This document shows, one piece after another, positions 35,445 through 43,652 of a stretch of 55,267 nucleotides of DNA. The translations under genes were made by a program, and so were the position numbers. Positions within the stretch are counted from its first letter, which is position 1; every line of letters begins with the position of its first letter. This stretch comes from an uncultured Ruminococcus sp. (GTDB taxonomy: Bacteria; Bacillota; Clostridia; Oscillospirales; Ruminococcaceae). Under the pieces are notes generated by a model that saw only the letters and a list, made by a program, of their open reading frames with translations, was not told the origin of the DNA and ran no database searches. The stretch covers positions 1-55,267 of the forward strand of contig CAMVRM010000018.1 of the NCBI GenBank assembly GCA_947169885.1, written 5' to 3'.

Positions 35445-36743
35445 ATGGAAATAATTCGCAAGATAATCGCAGACGGAACTGCTGAGGAGGAATTCTTTAA
35501 GCAGGTCGAAAAGAGAAGCGGCGAGACGGACAAAAAAGTTACCGCTGTCGTTTCTGAGATAATCGAGAACGTTAAGGAAAACGGCGACAGCGCTGTTAAA
35601 GCTTACACCGAGAAGTTTGACGGCAAGCTGCCCCAGTATTACGAAGTACCGAGAGATGTTATAAATGATGCGCTCACCGAGGCTGACCAGCAGTTTGTTG
35701 AGGCACTGCTCAATTCTATCGAGAACATCAGGGATTTCCACGAGAGACAGAAGTCTCAGAGCTTTGTCAACCCCAAGGCTAACGGCGTTGTGCTGGGTCA
35801 GAGGGTGAGAGGTCTTGAAAGAGTTGGACTTTACGTCCCCGGCGGCACGGCGGCTTATCCGTCGAGCGTGCTGATGAACGCTGTTCCTGCAAAGATAGCA
35901 GGCGTTAAGGAGATAATCATGGTGACACCTCCGCTCAAAGACGGCACTCCCAACAAGGACATTCTTGTGGCTGCGGCGCTGTGCGGAGTTGACAGAGTTT
36001 TCCTGTCGGGCGGCGCTCAGGCTATCGCTGCGCTTGCATACGGCACGGAGGAGATACCGAAAGTTGACAAGATCGTAGGTCCGGGAAACATTTTCGTTGC
36101 AACTGCCAAGAAGCTTCTTTACGGCACTGTTGACATCGACATGATCGCAGGGCCTTCGGAAATTCTCATCGTTGCGGACGACAGCGCAGACCCAAAGTAT
36201 GTTGCGGCTGACCTTATGAGTCAGGCAGAGCATGACAGACTTGCTTCGGCGATACTTGTTACTACAAGCGAAAAGCTTGCTGACGAGACTGTTGCCGAAC
36301 TTGAAAGACAGATGGCTGACCTTGAACGCCGTGAGATAATCGAGGAGTCGCTGAAAAATTACGGCGCTATGATAATCTGCGGAAGCCGTGAGCGTGCCTG
36401 CGAGATCGCAAACCGTCTTGCACCCGAACACCTTGAAGTTCTGTTCGAGAACCCCATGGAGTATATCGGAGCGCTTGACAACGTTGGTTCGCTGTTCTTA
36501 GGTGCATATGCTCCCGAGCCGCTGGGCGACTACTACGCAGGTCCGAACCACGTTCTCCCGACAAGCGGAACTGCACGTTTCTTCTCGCCGCTGGGCGTTA
36601 ACAGCTTTGAGAAGCGTTCAAGCTTTATCTACTACACCGAGGACGCTCTGCGTGAAGCAAAGGACGATATTATCCTTGTTGCGGAAAAAGAGGGACTTAC
36701 CGCTCACGCAAACGCTATCAAGGTGAGATTCGAGAACAAGTAA
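35445..36743 (+). CDS. hisD: Histidinol dehydrogenase
   Basis: This is a 432-residue zinc enzyme oxidising histidinol to histidine in two NAD-dependent steps. Typical motifs are GLYVPGGTAAYPSSVLMNAVPAKIAG in pieces, GGAQAIAALAYGT, KIVGPGN, DMIAGPSEILIVAD and the zinc/catalytic SQAEHD. NHVLPTSGTARF is near the C-terminus. GAGAGGATAAT precedes the ATG. It is followed by an unrelated gene after 36 bases. Confidence 0.97.
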   Translation: MEIIRKIIADGTAEEEFFKQVEKRSGETDKKVTAVVSEIIENVKENGDSAVKAYTEKFDGKLPQYYEVPRDVINDALTEADQQFVEALLNSIENIRDFHERQKSQSFVNPKANGVVLGQRVRGLERVGLYVPGGTAAYPSSVLMNAVPAKIAGVKEIIMVTPPLKDGTPNKDILVAAALCGVDRVFLSGGAQAIAALAYGTEEIPKVDKIVGPGNIFVATAKKLLYGTVDIDMIAGPSEILIVADDSADPKYVAADLMSQAEHDRLASAILVTTSEKLADETVAELERQMADLERREIIEESLKNYGAMIICGSRERACEIANRLAPEHLEVLFENPMEYIGALDNVGSLFLGAYAPEPLGDYYAGPNHVLPTSGTARFFSPLGVNSFEKRSSFIYYTEDALREAKDDIILVAEKEGLTAHANAIKVRFENK

Positions 36744-36779
36744 ACATAACACAGATACGAAATAAATAGGTGGTGCAGT

Positions 36780-38141
36780 ATGGGTCTATTTGATGCGTTC
36801 AGGAAGAATAAGAAGCAGCCTGATGAGCCTGCTGCGCCTGAACCTGTTAAGCAGGAAAAAAAGGAAGAACAAGAGCCGCAGGACTGGAAAGAATTAAAGG
36901 TCGAAGAAGCCGAGAAGCCGAAGCAGGAGAAAGCTCCAAAGCCTTCCGAGAGTGAGAAAGAGGACTCTGTTCCGAACGAGGTCCAGTCTGAATTTTCGGA
37001 GATGTACAGACCGAAAGGCAGAAGCGCCGACGAAGCTGACATTTGCCTTAGCACGCTTATGGCGCTGACAAAAGGCGGCAGGCGTGACAGTGTGAACAGC
37101 GTGTATTACGAGCGTGAGGACGTGAGGGTGACGATGCTCACCTGCAAGTCGGACAGAAACGGTGCAAGGTATCACAGCAATCCGATGTTCTTCATAACGA
37201 TGCCGAACGAGGAGAGCCTTGTCGTGGAGCGTCCTTTGGGGCTTGGCGACACGAAGAACAAGGCAGTCGCAGATGCGGCGGCGGTGCTTGCGACAACGCT
37301 CAACAGTGCTTTCGGCTGCATACACAGGCAGAATGTTGACATTCTCGAGAACAGCTTTGACGGGAAAGTACACACCTATCGTTATCCCTGTGATTTTGTG
37401 GGATATGCTTTCGGTTCGACCTTAAAGCCCGAACTTGGCAGTCTGTTTGCGATGATACGTTCGGAAGTTGTCGACTATCTTGGTGCGAAAAAATATCACT
37501 GGATAGAAATGACGGTGACTTGCAGCAACGGTGAAGTCATGGCTTATGTCGAGATAAACGGCGACAGAGTTCAGGCGCTGAGCGAGCGGCTCTACATCAA
37601 AACTGCGTGGCGGTTCACGGAGCTGGACAACTGTTTTTACTTCCAGACGGTGCTTATGGTGCAGGACGATTATACATATGAGCGGCGCAGGGACAACTAC
37701 AATGCCGCCTGCAATCTCATGTTCAGAAACGTTCGGAGGGCGATCGTTATCATGGGCAAGTCGGGCGATGTGGAGCGTGAGCAGCTTGAAGAAGTTCTTG
37801 AGGGTGCAGTCGGCGACAGTGACACGGCATGGGAACTTATGACCTTTTTGCCCGAGATCTACACAGCGAAAGCGTTAGGGCTATGCTGCGGTGACATGAT
37901 CAACATGAAGATCGGCAAGCAGAAGTTAAGGCTGAACGAATCGCAGTTAACGTTTATACGTGTCATCAAGACTGAAGTGGGGCATTTTCTGAAAACAAAT
38001 AACCGCAGTGAGAAGTTTGATAAAGCGATATTCAGGCTGAGTAAGCGATATGAAGCGGTAGAGCAGTCGGCGAAGAACGGACAAGCGGTAATGATAGGCG
38101 ACATAGAGTGTGAAGCCCCGATAGGCTATGAGATATGGTGA
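36780..38141 (+). CDS. Uncharacterised 453-residue protein with charged N-terminal tail
   Basis: I do not recognise the family with certainty. Residues 1-80 are a Lys/Glu/Pro-rich low-complexity tail after GLFDAFRKNKK. The remaining 370 residues look globular and cytoplasmic. The segments MFFITMPNEESLVVERPLGLGDTK and HTYRYPCDFVGYAFG suggest a mixed alpha/beta fold (resembling DUF6348-type proteins; weak). No catalytic motif, signal peptide or transmembrane helix is seen. TAGGTGG precedes the ATG. It sits between hisD and hisB in the same direction, though a histidine role is not evident. A family C repeat follows its stop codon. Confidence 0.78.
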   Translation: MGLFDAFRKNKKQPDEPAAPEPVKQEKKEEQEPQDWKELKVEEAEKPKQEKAPKPSESEKEDSVPNEVQSEFSEMYRPKGRSADEADICLSTLMALTKGGRRDSVNSVYYEREDVRVTMLTCKSDRNGARYHSNPMFFITMPNEESLVVERPLGLGDTKNKAVADAAAVLATTLNSAFGCIHRQNVDILENSFDGKVHTYRYPCDFVGYAFGSTLKPELGSLFAMIRSEVVDYLGAKKYHWIEMTVTCSNGEVMAYVEINGDRVQALSERLYIKTAWRFTELDNCFYFQTVLMVQDDYTYERRRDNYNAACNLMFRNVRRAIVIMGKSGDVEREQLEEVLEGAVGDSDTAWELMTFLPEIYTAKALGLCCGDMINMKIGKQKLRLNESQLTFIRVIKTEVGHFLKTNNRSEKFDKAIFRLSKRYEAVEQSAKNGQAVMIGDIECEAPIGYEIW

Positions 38142-38147
38142 TCGAAA

Positions 38148-38330
38148 GCTTAATGAAATAAGAAATTAGAAAGCACTCAAGTCTGCACAAAATGAAAATG
38201 GTTCGCCAGAGAATAAAAAGTTTTAGGAAAGGAAGTCCGGAGGGGATAAACATAAAATGTCCAAAGGACATTAACCTCAAATGTCCGTCAAGGACATTCC
38301 AAACACTCACACAACCAACTTGAACCACAC
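38148..38330 (+). repeat. Family C intergenic repeat before hisB
   Basis: AATGAAATAAGAAATTAGAAAG, TTCGCCAGAGAATAAAAAG, TTTTAGGAAAGGAAGTCC, two hairpins (AATGTCC-AAA-GGACATT and AATGTCCGTCAAGGACATT) and CTCACACAACCAAC follow the stop codon of the upstream gene in the same orientation. Confidence 0.8.
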
Positions 38331-38346
38331 AAACAAGGAGCAAAAT

Positions 38347-38925
38347 ATGAGAACTGCTGAAATAAAAAGAAAGACGAAAGAGACTGATATAGAGGTCTTT
38401 ATGCGGCTTGACGGAGACGGTAGAGTGACGGTCGATACGGGGATAGGGTTCTTTGACCATATGCTCACCGCTTTCGGCGTTCACAGCGGCATGGATCTTG
38501 AAGTGCGCTGCAACGGCGACCTGCACGTTGACGGACACCACACCGTTGAGGACGTGGGCATCTGCATCGGCAAGGCTATCGCTGAGGCGCTGGGCGACAG
38601 GTCGGGAATCGCACGCTACGGCAGTGCTTTCGTACCTATGGACGAGGCGCTCTGCTTCTGCTCGCTGGATATAAGCGGCAGACCATTTCTTGCGTTTAAT
38701 GCGCAGTTCACTGACTTCCGTGTGGGGAATTTTGATACCTGCCTTACTGAGGAATTTTTCAGGGCGCTTGCAATGAACAGCGGTCTGACACTGCATTTGC
38801 GTGAAGAATACGGCAAAAACGACCACCACATCATCGAAGCGATGTTCAAGGCTTTCGCTCACGCTTTCAAAGATGCTGCCACACAGACGGGCGGCGGCGT
38901 GCTTTCGACAAAAGGAGTGCTGTAA
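38347..38925 (+). CDS. hisB: Imidazoleglycerol-phosphate dehydratase
   Basis: This is a 192-residue manganese enzyme of histidine synthesis, monofunctional (no histidinol-phosphatase domain). GIGFFDHMLTAFGVHSG and DGHHTVEDVGICIG carry metal-binding histidines, and the second repeat half has KNDHHIIEAMFKAFAHA. AAGGAG at 38335-38340 is 6 bases before the ATG at 38347. Its stop codon abuts the hisH start. Confidence 0.97.
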   Translation: MRTAEIKRKTKETDIEVFMRLDGDGRVTVDTGIGFFDHMLTAFGVHSGMDLEVRCNGDLHVDGHHTVEDVGICIGKAIAEALGDRSGIARYGSAFVPMDEALCFCSLDISGRPFLAFNAQFTDFRVGNFDTCLTEEFFRALAMNSGLTLHLREEYGKNDHHIIEAMFKAFAHAFKDAATQTGGGVLSTKGVL

Positions 38926-39540
38926 ATGATAGCAATAATCGACTATGGCGCAGGCAATATTTTTTCGGTAAAAAACGCCCTAGATCATCTGGGTGCTGAC
39001 AGCAGACTGACTGCCGATCCCGAAATGCTCCGCTGCGCTGACGGACTTATCCTCCCCGGAGTGGGCGCTTTTCCGTGGGCGGCGAGAAAACTCGATGCGA
39101 GCGGACTGACAGGCGTTATCAAGGAACAGGCACAAAAGAAACCGCTGCTCGGTATCTGTCTCGGTATGCAGCTGCTTTTTGAGAAAAGTTTTGAGTTTGA
39201 GGAGTGCGAGGGTCTTGGACTTGTCAAGGGCTATGTTGACCGCATTCCCGAGGACGACCTCATTATACCTCACATGGGCTGGAACAAACTGGAATATACT
39301 CAGTCCTGTCCGCTGTTTGAGGGGCTGGGCGACGATGAATACGTTTATTTCGTGCATTCCTATAAGGCTTTCTGCCCCGATGAAGCGCTGTTCGCTTACT
39401 CGGAATACGGTTCGAGAGTTCCTGCGGTGGTGGGTGACGGCAAACACGTTTTCGGCTGTCAGTTCCACCCCGAAAAGAGCGGCAGAACGGGACTTCGCAT
39501 ACTGGAAAACTTCGTGAGAATGTGCGGGGAGGTGCGCTGA
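38926..39540 (+). CDS. hisH: Imidazole glycerol phosphate synthase glutaminase subunit
   Basis: This is a 204-residue class I glutamine amidotransferase that feeds ammonia to HisF. It has [16 protein letters not shown], the nucleophile loop [15 protein letters not shown] and the His/Glu pair in [11 protein letters not shown]. The stop codon overlaps the hisF start by one base (TGATG), indicating translational coupling of the two subunits. Confidence 0.97.
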   Translation: MIAIIDYGAGNIFSVKNALDHLGADSRLTADPEMLRCADGLILPGVGAFPWAARKLDASGLTGVIKEQAQKKPLLGICLGMQLLFEKSFEFEECEGLGLVKGYVDRIPEDDLIIPHMGWNKLEYTQSCPLFEGLGDDEYVYFVHSYKAFCPDEALFAYSEYGSRVPAVVGDGKHVFGCQFHPEKSGRTGLRILENFVRMCGEVR

Positions 39541-40295
39541 TGCTTGCAAAAAGAATAATACCCTGCCTTGACGTGCGTGACGGAAAAGTTGTCAAGGGCG
39601 TGAATTTTCAGGGGATAAAAGAAGTCGGCGACCCCGTTGAATGCGCTGCCGAATATGACAGGCAGGGCGCTGACGAGATAGTTTTTTACGATATAACCGC
39701 TTCGCACGAGGGCAGGGGAGTTATCCTTGACGTTGTGCGTGAGACTGCGAAAAAGGTGTTCGTTCCGCTGACAGTCGGCGGCGGCATCAAGACAGTCGAC
39801 GATATTCGTGATACGCTGAGAGCAGGCGCTGACAAGGTGAGCGTTAACTCGCAGGCTGTGCAGAATCCTCAGCTTATCAAGGACGGCGCTGATATTTTCG
39901 GAAGTCAGTGCATCTGCGTGGGTGTTGACGCTAAGGCTGTCGGTGAGAATAAATGGACGGTTTTCATCAACGGCGGACGTATCGACATGAAGATAGACCT
40001 TATCGACTGGGTGAAGCAGTGCGAACAGCTGGGTGCAGGCGAGATATGCTTAAATTCGATCGACACTGACGGCGTGAGAGGCGGCTTTGACCTGCCTATG
40101 CTCAAAGCGGTTGTCGATGCGGTGAATATTCCCGTTATCGCAAGCGGCGGCGCAGGAAAGCTGGGGGATTTTGCGGAAGCGTTCCTCACGACTGACTGCT
40201 CGGCGGCACTTGCGGCAAGCTTGTTCCACTTCCGTGAACTGACAGTCGGACAGGTCAAAGAGGACTGCCGAAGCAAGGGGATAATCGTGCGCTGA
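39540..40295 (+). CDS. hisF: Imidazole glycerol phosphate synthase cyclase subunit
   Basis: This is a 251-residue TIM-barrel enzyme forming IGP and AICAR from PRFAR and ammonia. It begins [21 protein letters not shown], with catalytic Asp in [17 protein letters not shown] and LNSIDTDG follow. GGAGGTGCGCTG provides the ribosome binding site within hisH. Normally hisA lies between hisH and hisF; here it is missing. The next start codon overlaps its stop. Confidence 0.97.
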   Translation: MLAKRIIPCLDVRDGKVVKGVNFQGIKEVGDPVECAAEYDRQGADEIVFYDITASHEGRGVILDVVRETAKKVFVPLTVGGGIKTVDDIRDTLRAGADKVSVNSQAVQNPQLIKDGADIFGSQCICVGVDAKAVGENKWTVFINGGRIDMKIDLIDWVKQCEQLGAGEICLNSIDTDGVRGGFDLPMLKAVVDAVNIPVIASGGAGKLGDFAEAFLTTDCSAALAASLFHFRELTVGQVKEDCRSKGIIVR

Positions 40296-41044
40296 TGCCC
40301 GAACAAAACTACATCAGAGGCGTGCATCTGCTCACTGAGCCTGACACGGAGGAATATTTCAGCCGTCTGCCGTTTATGGAAATGCTTAGGTCTGAGCCTG
40401 AGTTCCAAAAGCCTGTTACCTATTTTGTGGGCGAGAACGGCATGGGAAAGTCAACGCTCCTTGAAGCGATAGCGGCGGCTTACGGCTTTAACCCCGAGGG
40501 CGGAACGCTCAATTTCAGCTTTTCCACCTACGATTCACATTCGGAGCTTTACAGGCTGATAAGGCTGAAAAAAGGCTGGCTTCGTCCGAGGGACGGTTTC
40601 TTCCTGCGTGCCGAGAGTTTTTACAACGTGGCAAGCTACATCGAGGAACTTGACAGCCGTGGCGGTTCGGGTCCGCTTGTCAAGGAGGGTTTCGGCGGAA
40701 AGAACCTGCACGAACAGTCACACGGTGAGAGCTTTTTTGCGGCGATAATGAACCGTTTCAGAGGCAACGGCATCTATATTCTCGACGAGCCTGAAGCAGC
40801 GCTTTCACCTCAGCGGCAGATGTCGCTTTTGGTGCGTATACACGAGCTTGTGGAGAACGGTTCGCAGTTTTTCATTGCGACACATTCGCCGATAGTGTTG
40901 GCATACCCCGATGCGGATATTTTTGAACTTAACGAGAAAGGCGCTGTGCTGACCGATTATCGGGATACTCAGACCTACAAAGTGTCAAAATATTTTCTTG
41001 ACAACACCGATAAAATGCTGAACTTACTGTTGGATAAAGATTAG
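40295..41044 (+). CDS. AAA / ABC-type ATPase coupled to hisF
   Basis: This is a 249-residue cytoplasmic ATPase of the SMC/ABC-like AAA group. Walker A is GENGMGKS (Gly46 to Ser53). SHGESFF near 146 resembles an ABC signature. Walker B is IYILDEPEA (Asp164, Glu165), followed by a D-loop-like LSPQRQMS and switch histidine ATHSP. It lacks a transmembrane partner or nuclease domain. Its ATG overlaps the hisF stop (TGATG), so it is translated with the histidine genes. Small stand-alone ATPases of this kind occur in many gut Clostridia, with unknown role. Confidence 0.88.
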   Translation: MPEQNYIRGVHLLTEPDTEEYFSRLPFMEMLRSEPEFQKPVTYFVGENGMGKSTLLEAIAAAYGFNPEGGTLNFSFSTYDSHSELYRLIRLKKGWLRPRDGFFLRAESFYNVASYIEELDSRGGSGPLVKEGFGGKNLHEQSHGESFFAAIMNRFRGNGIYILDEPEAALSPQRQMSLLVRIHELVENGSQFFIATHSPIVLAYPDADIFELNEKGAVLTDYRDTQTYKVSKYFLDNTDKMLNLLLDKD

Positions 41045-41098
41045 CGCTGTAATATTTTTGCTCCCGAATACGTCTTTAAAGATAAAGGGGGCGTTGAC

Positions 41099-41656
41099 AT
41101 GAAAGCGAGAAAGACAGCGGCGGCGGTGACTGCGGCTCTGACGGTCAGCTGTATAATGGCGGCGGCGTTCGTCATGAACATGGGCGAAAAGGGCGAACTT
41201 GTTTACATAAACGGTGTAAAGGCGGAATACTTTGCAGGGCTGTTCTGCGGCGTGGGGATAGTGCTTGCAGGCGTTACGGCAGGGCTTCTGATAAACGTCA
41301 GGCGGACGGCGGCACGGCTTTTAAGGACTGTCGGAGTTGCGGCGGTAATTATCTGCGGAGTGCTGTTTTTCACGAACACGCTTGCGGAAAAGCACAGGAT
41401 GCTCCTGCTTGAAGATATGTGCGCAAGCGGCAGTCACAGGGTCGTCAGCGCAAAGGACGGCGATGATTTTGTGTATTACCAACAGAACGGGAAGTACACC
41501 TATGCCGAGTTTTACCGCTCGAAAACGCCTGTTACGCCGCTTGATATTTACTTTGCCGATAATGGCATTTATATAACTGTCGGGGAAAAGTATGATGACC
41601 CCGAAAACATACAGGTCATAAGTGAATTCTTTGAGTATACGGAATATAACAGATAA
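41099..41656 (+). CDS. Uncharacterised small membrane protein in the histidine cluster
   Basis: This is a 185-residue protein with three predicted transmembrane segments at about 8-28, 40-62 and 72-92. A soluble C-terminal part of about 90 residues is Tyr- and Asp-rich ([20 protein letters not shown]). No family is recognised. AAAGGGGGCG precedes the ATG. It ends 14 bases before hisI, so it is cotranscribed with it. Confidence 0.78.
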   Translation: MKARKTAAAVTAALTVSCIMAAAFVMNMGEKGELVYINGVKAEYFAGLFCGVGIVLAGVTAGLLINVRRTAARLLRTVGVAAVIICGVLFFTNTLAEKHRMLLLEDMCASGSHRVVSAKDGDDFVYYQQNGKYTYAEFYRSKTPVTPLDIYFADNGIYITVGEKYDDPENIQVISEFFEYTEYNR

Positions 41657-41670
41657 AGAGGAGTGAAAAA

Positions 41671-42036
41671 ATGAACAAGAATTACATAAAGATCGACATG
41701 AACGATCTTGACAGGTACTTCGCAAAGTCGGAGCTTATCCCTGCGGTGGCATATGAGGTCGACACGAAAACGGTGCTGATGCTTGCTTACATGAACAAGG
41801 AGAGCCTGCGGAAAACGCTTGAAACAGGCTACACCTGGTATTGGAGCAGGTCGAGACAGGAACTGTGGAACAAGGGTGCGACAAGCGGTCACTTGCAGAA
41901 AGTCGTGAGCATATATGCCGACTGCGATGATGACACATTGCTCATAAACGTAAGGCAGACGGGTGCTGCCTGCCACACGGGAAGTTATTCCTGCTTTTTC
42001 AAGGAAATGTATAACGAGTGTTCTGAGGAGGACTAG
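41671..42036 (+). CDS. hisI: Phosphoribosyl-AMP cyclohydrolase
   Basis: This is a 121-residue zinc enzyme opening the purine ring of phosphoribosyl-AMP. [17 protein letters not shown] and the ligands in [10 protein letters not shown] and [13 protein letters not shown] are present. It lacks the HisE domain, which follows as a separate gene 3 bases later. AGAGGAG precedes the ATG. Confidence 0.96.
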   Translation: MNKNYIKIDMNDLDRYFAKSELIPAVAYEVDTKTVLMLAYMNKESLRKTLETGYTWYWSRSRQELWNKGATSGHLQKVVSIYADCDDDTLLINVRQTGAACHTGSYSCFFKEMYNECSEED

Positions 42037-42039
42037 ATC

Positions 42040-42378
42040 ATGACAGTTTATCAGGAAATTTTTGAGGTCTTGAAGCAGCGCAAGGCGGACTTTGATGCGG
42101 GCAACGCTCCCGAGAAGTCCTACACCTGCTATCTTTACGAAAAAGGCGTTGACAAGATATGCAAGAAAGTCGGCGAGGAAGCGTCCGAAACGATAATCGC
42201 CGCAAAGAACGCCGACAAGGAGGAACTTGCAAACGAGATAAACGATCTTATCTATCACCTTATGGTGCTGGCTGTTGACCGTGGTCTTGAATGGTCGGAG
42301 GTCGAGCGTGTGCTTGAAGAGCGCAACGAGAAGATCGGCAACTTAAAGCAGTTCCACACCACCGACAAGAATACCTAA
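42040..42378 (+). CDS. hisE: Phosphoribosyl-ATP pyrophosphatase
   Basis: This is a 112-residue MazG-like enzyme hydrolysing PR-ATP to PR-AMP. YEKGVDKICKKVGEEASETIIAAKN and ANEINDLIYHLMVL hold the metal-binding Glu and Asp residues. GAGGAGGA lies within the hisI end. Its TAA stop codon is the first three bases of the family B element that follows. Confidence 0.96.
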   Translation: MTVYQEIFEVLKQRKADFDAGNAPEKSYTCYLYEKGVDKICKKVGEEASETIIAAKNADKEELANEINDLIYHLMVLAVDRGLEWSEVERVLEERNEKIGNLKQFHTTDKNT

Positions 42379-42542
42379 GAACCTGTCTTCACAAGAAATG
42401 TGCGTGGATTTTCAGCGAGATTTAGTCGATTTCAAGGCGAAAAACCGCAGTTGTGCTGTCGCACTGCAAGGTTTTTCAACGCAGAAAGCGGCTAAATATC
42501 GTTGAAAAGACACGTACAGAGCCTTGTGAAGACAGATTCTAA
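42376..42542. mobile_element. Family B MITE-like element, full length
   Basis: This 167-bp element starts TAAGAACCTGTCTTCACAAG and ends with CTTGTGAAGACAGATTCTAA, so its termini are 20-bp inverted repeats with one mismatch in the inner 19 bases. It has no coding capacity. Its centre (ACCGCAGTTG.GCTGTCGC.CTGCAAGG) matches the centre of family A. It follows hisE directly and supplies its stop codon. Confidence 0.8.
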
Positions 42543-42652
42543 GTTACACTGCGGAGAGATCCGCAGTATTTTTTTTGCACATTTATCCTTTCACCTGAAT
42601 AGAATGTAACAAAGAAGTTTCAATAAACATAACTGTTCAGGAGGGATTCTTT

Positions 42653-43417
42653 ATGGACAATAATTTCAACGTGAACCGTCCGTTCAAGGAGGCGGTCTGC
42701 ATCGACGCTATGAGGGTCTTTGATTCGTGCAGCGCACAGGACTGCCTTGAAGACCTTGAATTTGCGTTTGATGCGGCGGATCAGGAGCTTATCAACGAAG
42801 CGTCATACATCAAGGCAAAGTCGATAGGTGTGCCGAGTGTGGGGTTCGTGGTAGACGGCGTTCCGTTCAACAAGGGTTTCTACACGGTCGATGTCACCTA
42901 TAATTTCCGTGCGGAGATCGAGGTATATCCCGAGGGCGGCGGCGCACCGAGTATCGTTTACGGAACGTCGAACTTTGCGAAGAAGGTCATTCTTTACGGC
43001 TCTGACGGCGGAACTCAGCGTTTTGTGTCGGGCGAGACAGTAAATCCGCAGGCGGTGAACCCTGTGAGCGGCTGTGCCTGCTGTTCCTGCGATGTATGCA
43101 CTTTGCCCGTGGCATCTGTCAGCATTGCGCCGCCAATGTGTCTTGATGCGAGCCTGAATCCGCCCGTTGCGCCTGCGACCGACTCAACGCTCACTATCAC
43201 CATAGGCATTTTTGCAATAATCCAGCTTGCACGCCCCGTGCCGATAATGATACCTGCGTATGACTACTGTATGCCCGGCAAGGAGTGCGCAACCAACACC
43301 GACAGTCCCTGCGAACTGTTCGACAAGATAGCGTTCCCTGCGAGCGAGTTCTTCCCGCAGGCGCTCGATACGGGGTGTGCCTGCAATAATAACACGGCAA
43401 ATGAGCAGAGCAAATAA
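42653..43417 (+). CDS. Uncharacterised Cys-rich protein of spore-former type
   Basis: This is a 254-residue protein without signal peptide. KEAVCIDAMRVFDSCSAQDCLEDLEF and PFNKGFYTVDVTYNF match a hypothetical family that I recall as widespread in spore-forming Clostridia. At least 14 cysteines occur, many in a cluster (GCACCSCDVC, about 140-149) and near the C-terminus (GCACNN). A hydrophobic stretch ITIGIFAIIQL lies at about 181-191. CAGGAGGG precedes the ATG by 9 bases. A strong terminator follows. A spore-coat or metal-binding role is possible but not shown. Confidence 0.8.
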   Translation: MDNNFNVNRPFKEAVCIDAMRVFDSCSAQDCLEDLEFAFDAADQELINEASYIKAKSIGVPSVGFVVDGVPFNKGFYTVDVTYNFRAEIEVYPEGGGAPSIVYGTSNFAKKVILYGSDGGTQRFVSGETVNPQAVNPVSGCACCSCDVCTLPVASVSIAPPMCLDASLNPPVAPATDSTLTITIGIFAIIQLARPVPIMIPAYDYCMPGKECATNTDSPCELFDKIAFPASEFFPQALDTGCACNNNTANEQSK

Positions 43418-43453
43418 TAAATAAGAAGTATCGCCGTGGGCGATGATATGAGC

Positions 43454-43488
43454 AATGCGAGGTAAGACTGTTTTTCTTACCTCGCATT
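43454..43488 (+). terminator. Rho-independent terminator
   Basis: AATGCGAGGTAAG and CTTACCTCGCATT form a perfect 13-bp stem followed by GATTTTTG. Confidence 0.9.
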
Positions 43489-43502
43489 GATTTTTGCAAT
43501 TT

Positions 43503-43555
43503 TAAGAACCTGTCTTCACTGCATTATCGCCATAAAATGCGTGGAATTGTGTTGT
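43503..43555. repeat. Family B repeat, diverged left end
   Basis: TAAGAACCTGTCTTCAC and, further in, AAAATGCGTGGAATT match the left part of the full-length family B element. No right end is visible before the cellulase gene. Confidence 0.6.
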
Positions 43556-43652
43556 GTGATTTGTTAAACTGTGTGCTTGCATTTTGTTAAGTCTTGTGTT
43601 ATAATTATATTGTATGCGTAAACACTTTTAACAAATGGGGGCTGGAATTATT

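Noticed and set aside
35427-36431. 334-codon minus-strand frame across hisD
   Set aside because: Antisense to hisD with clear motifs; no protein family recognised in it.
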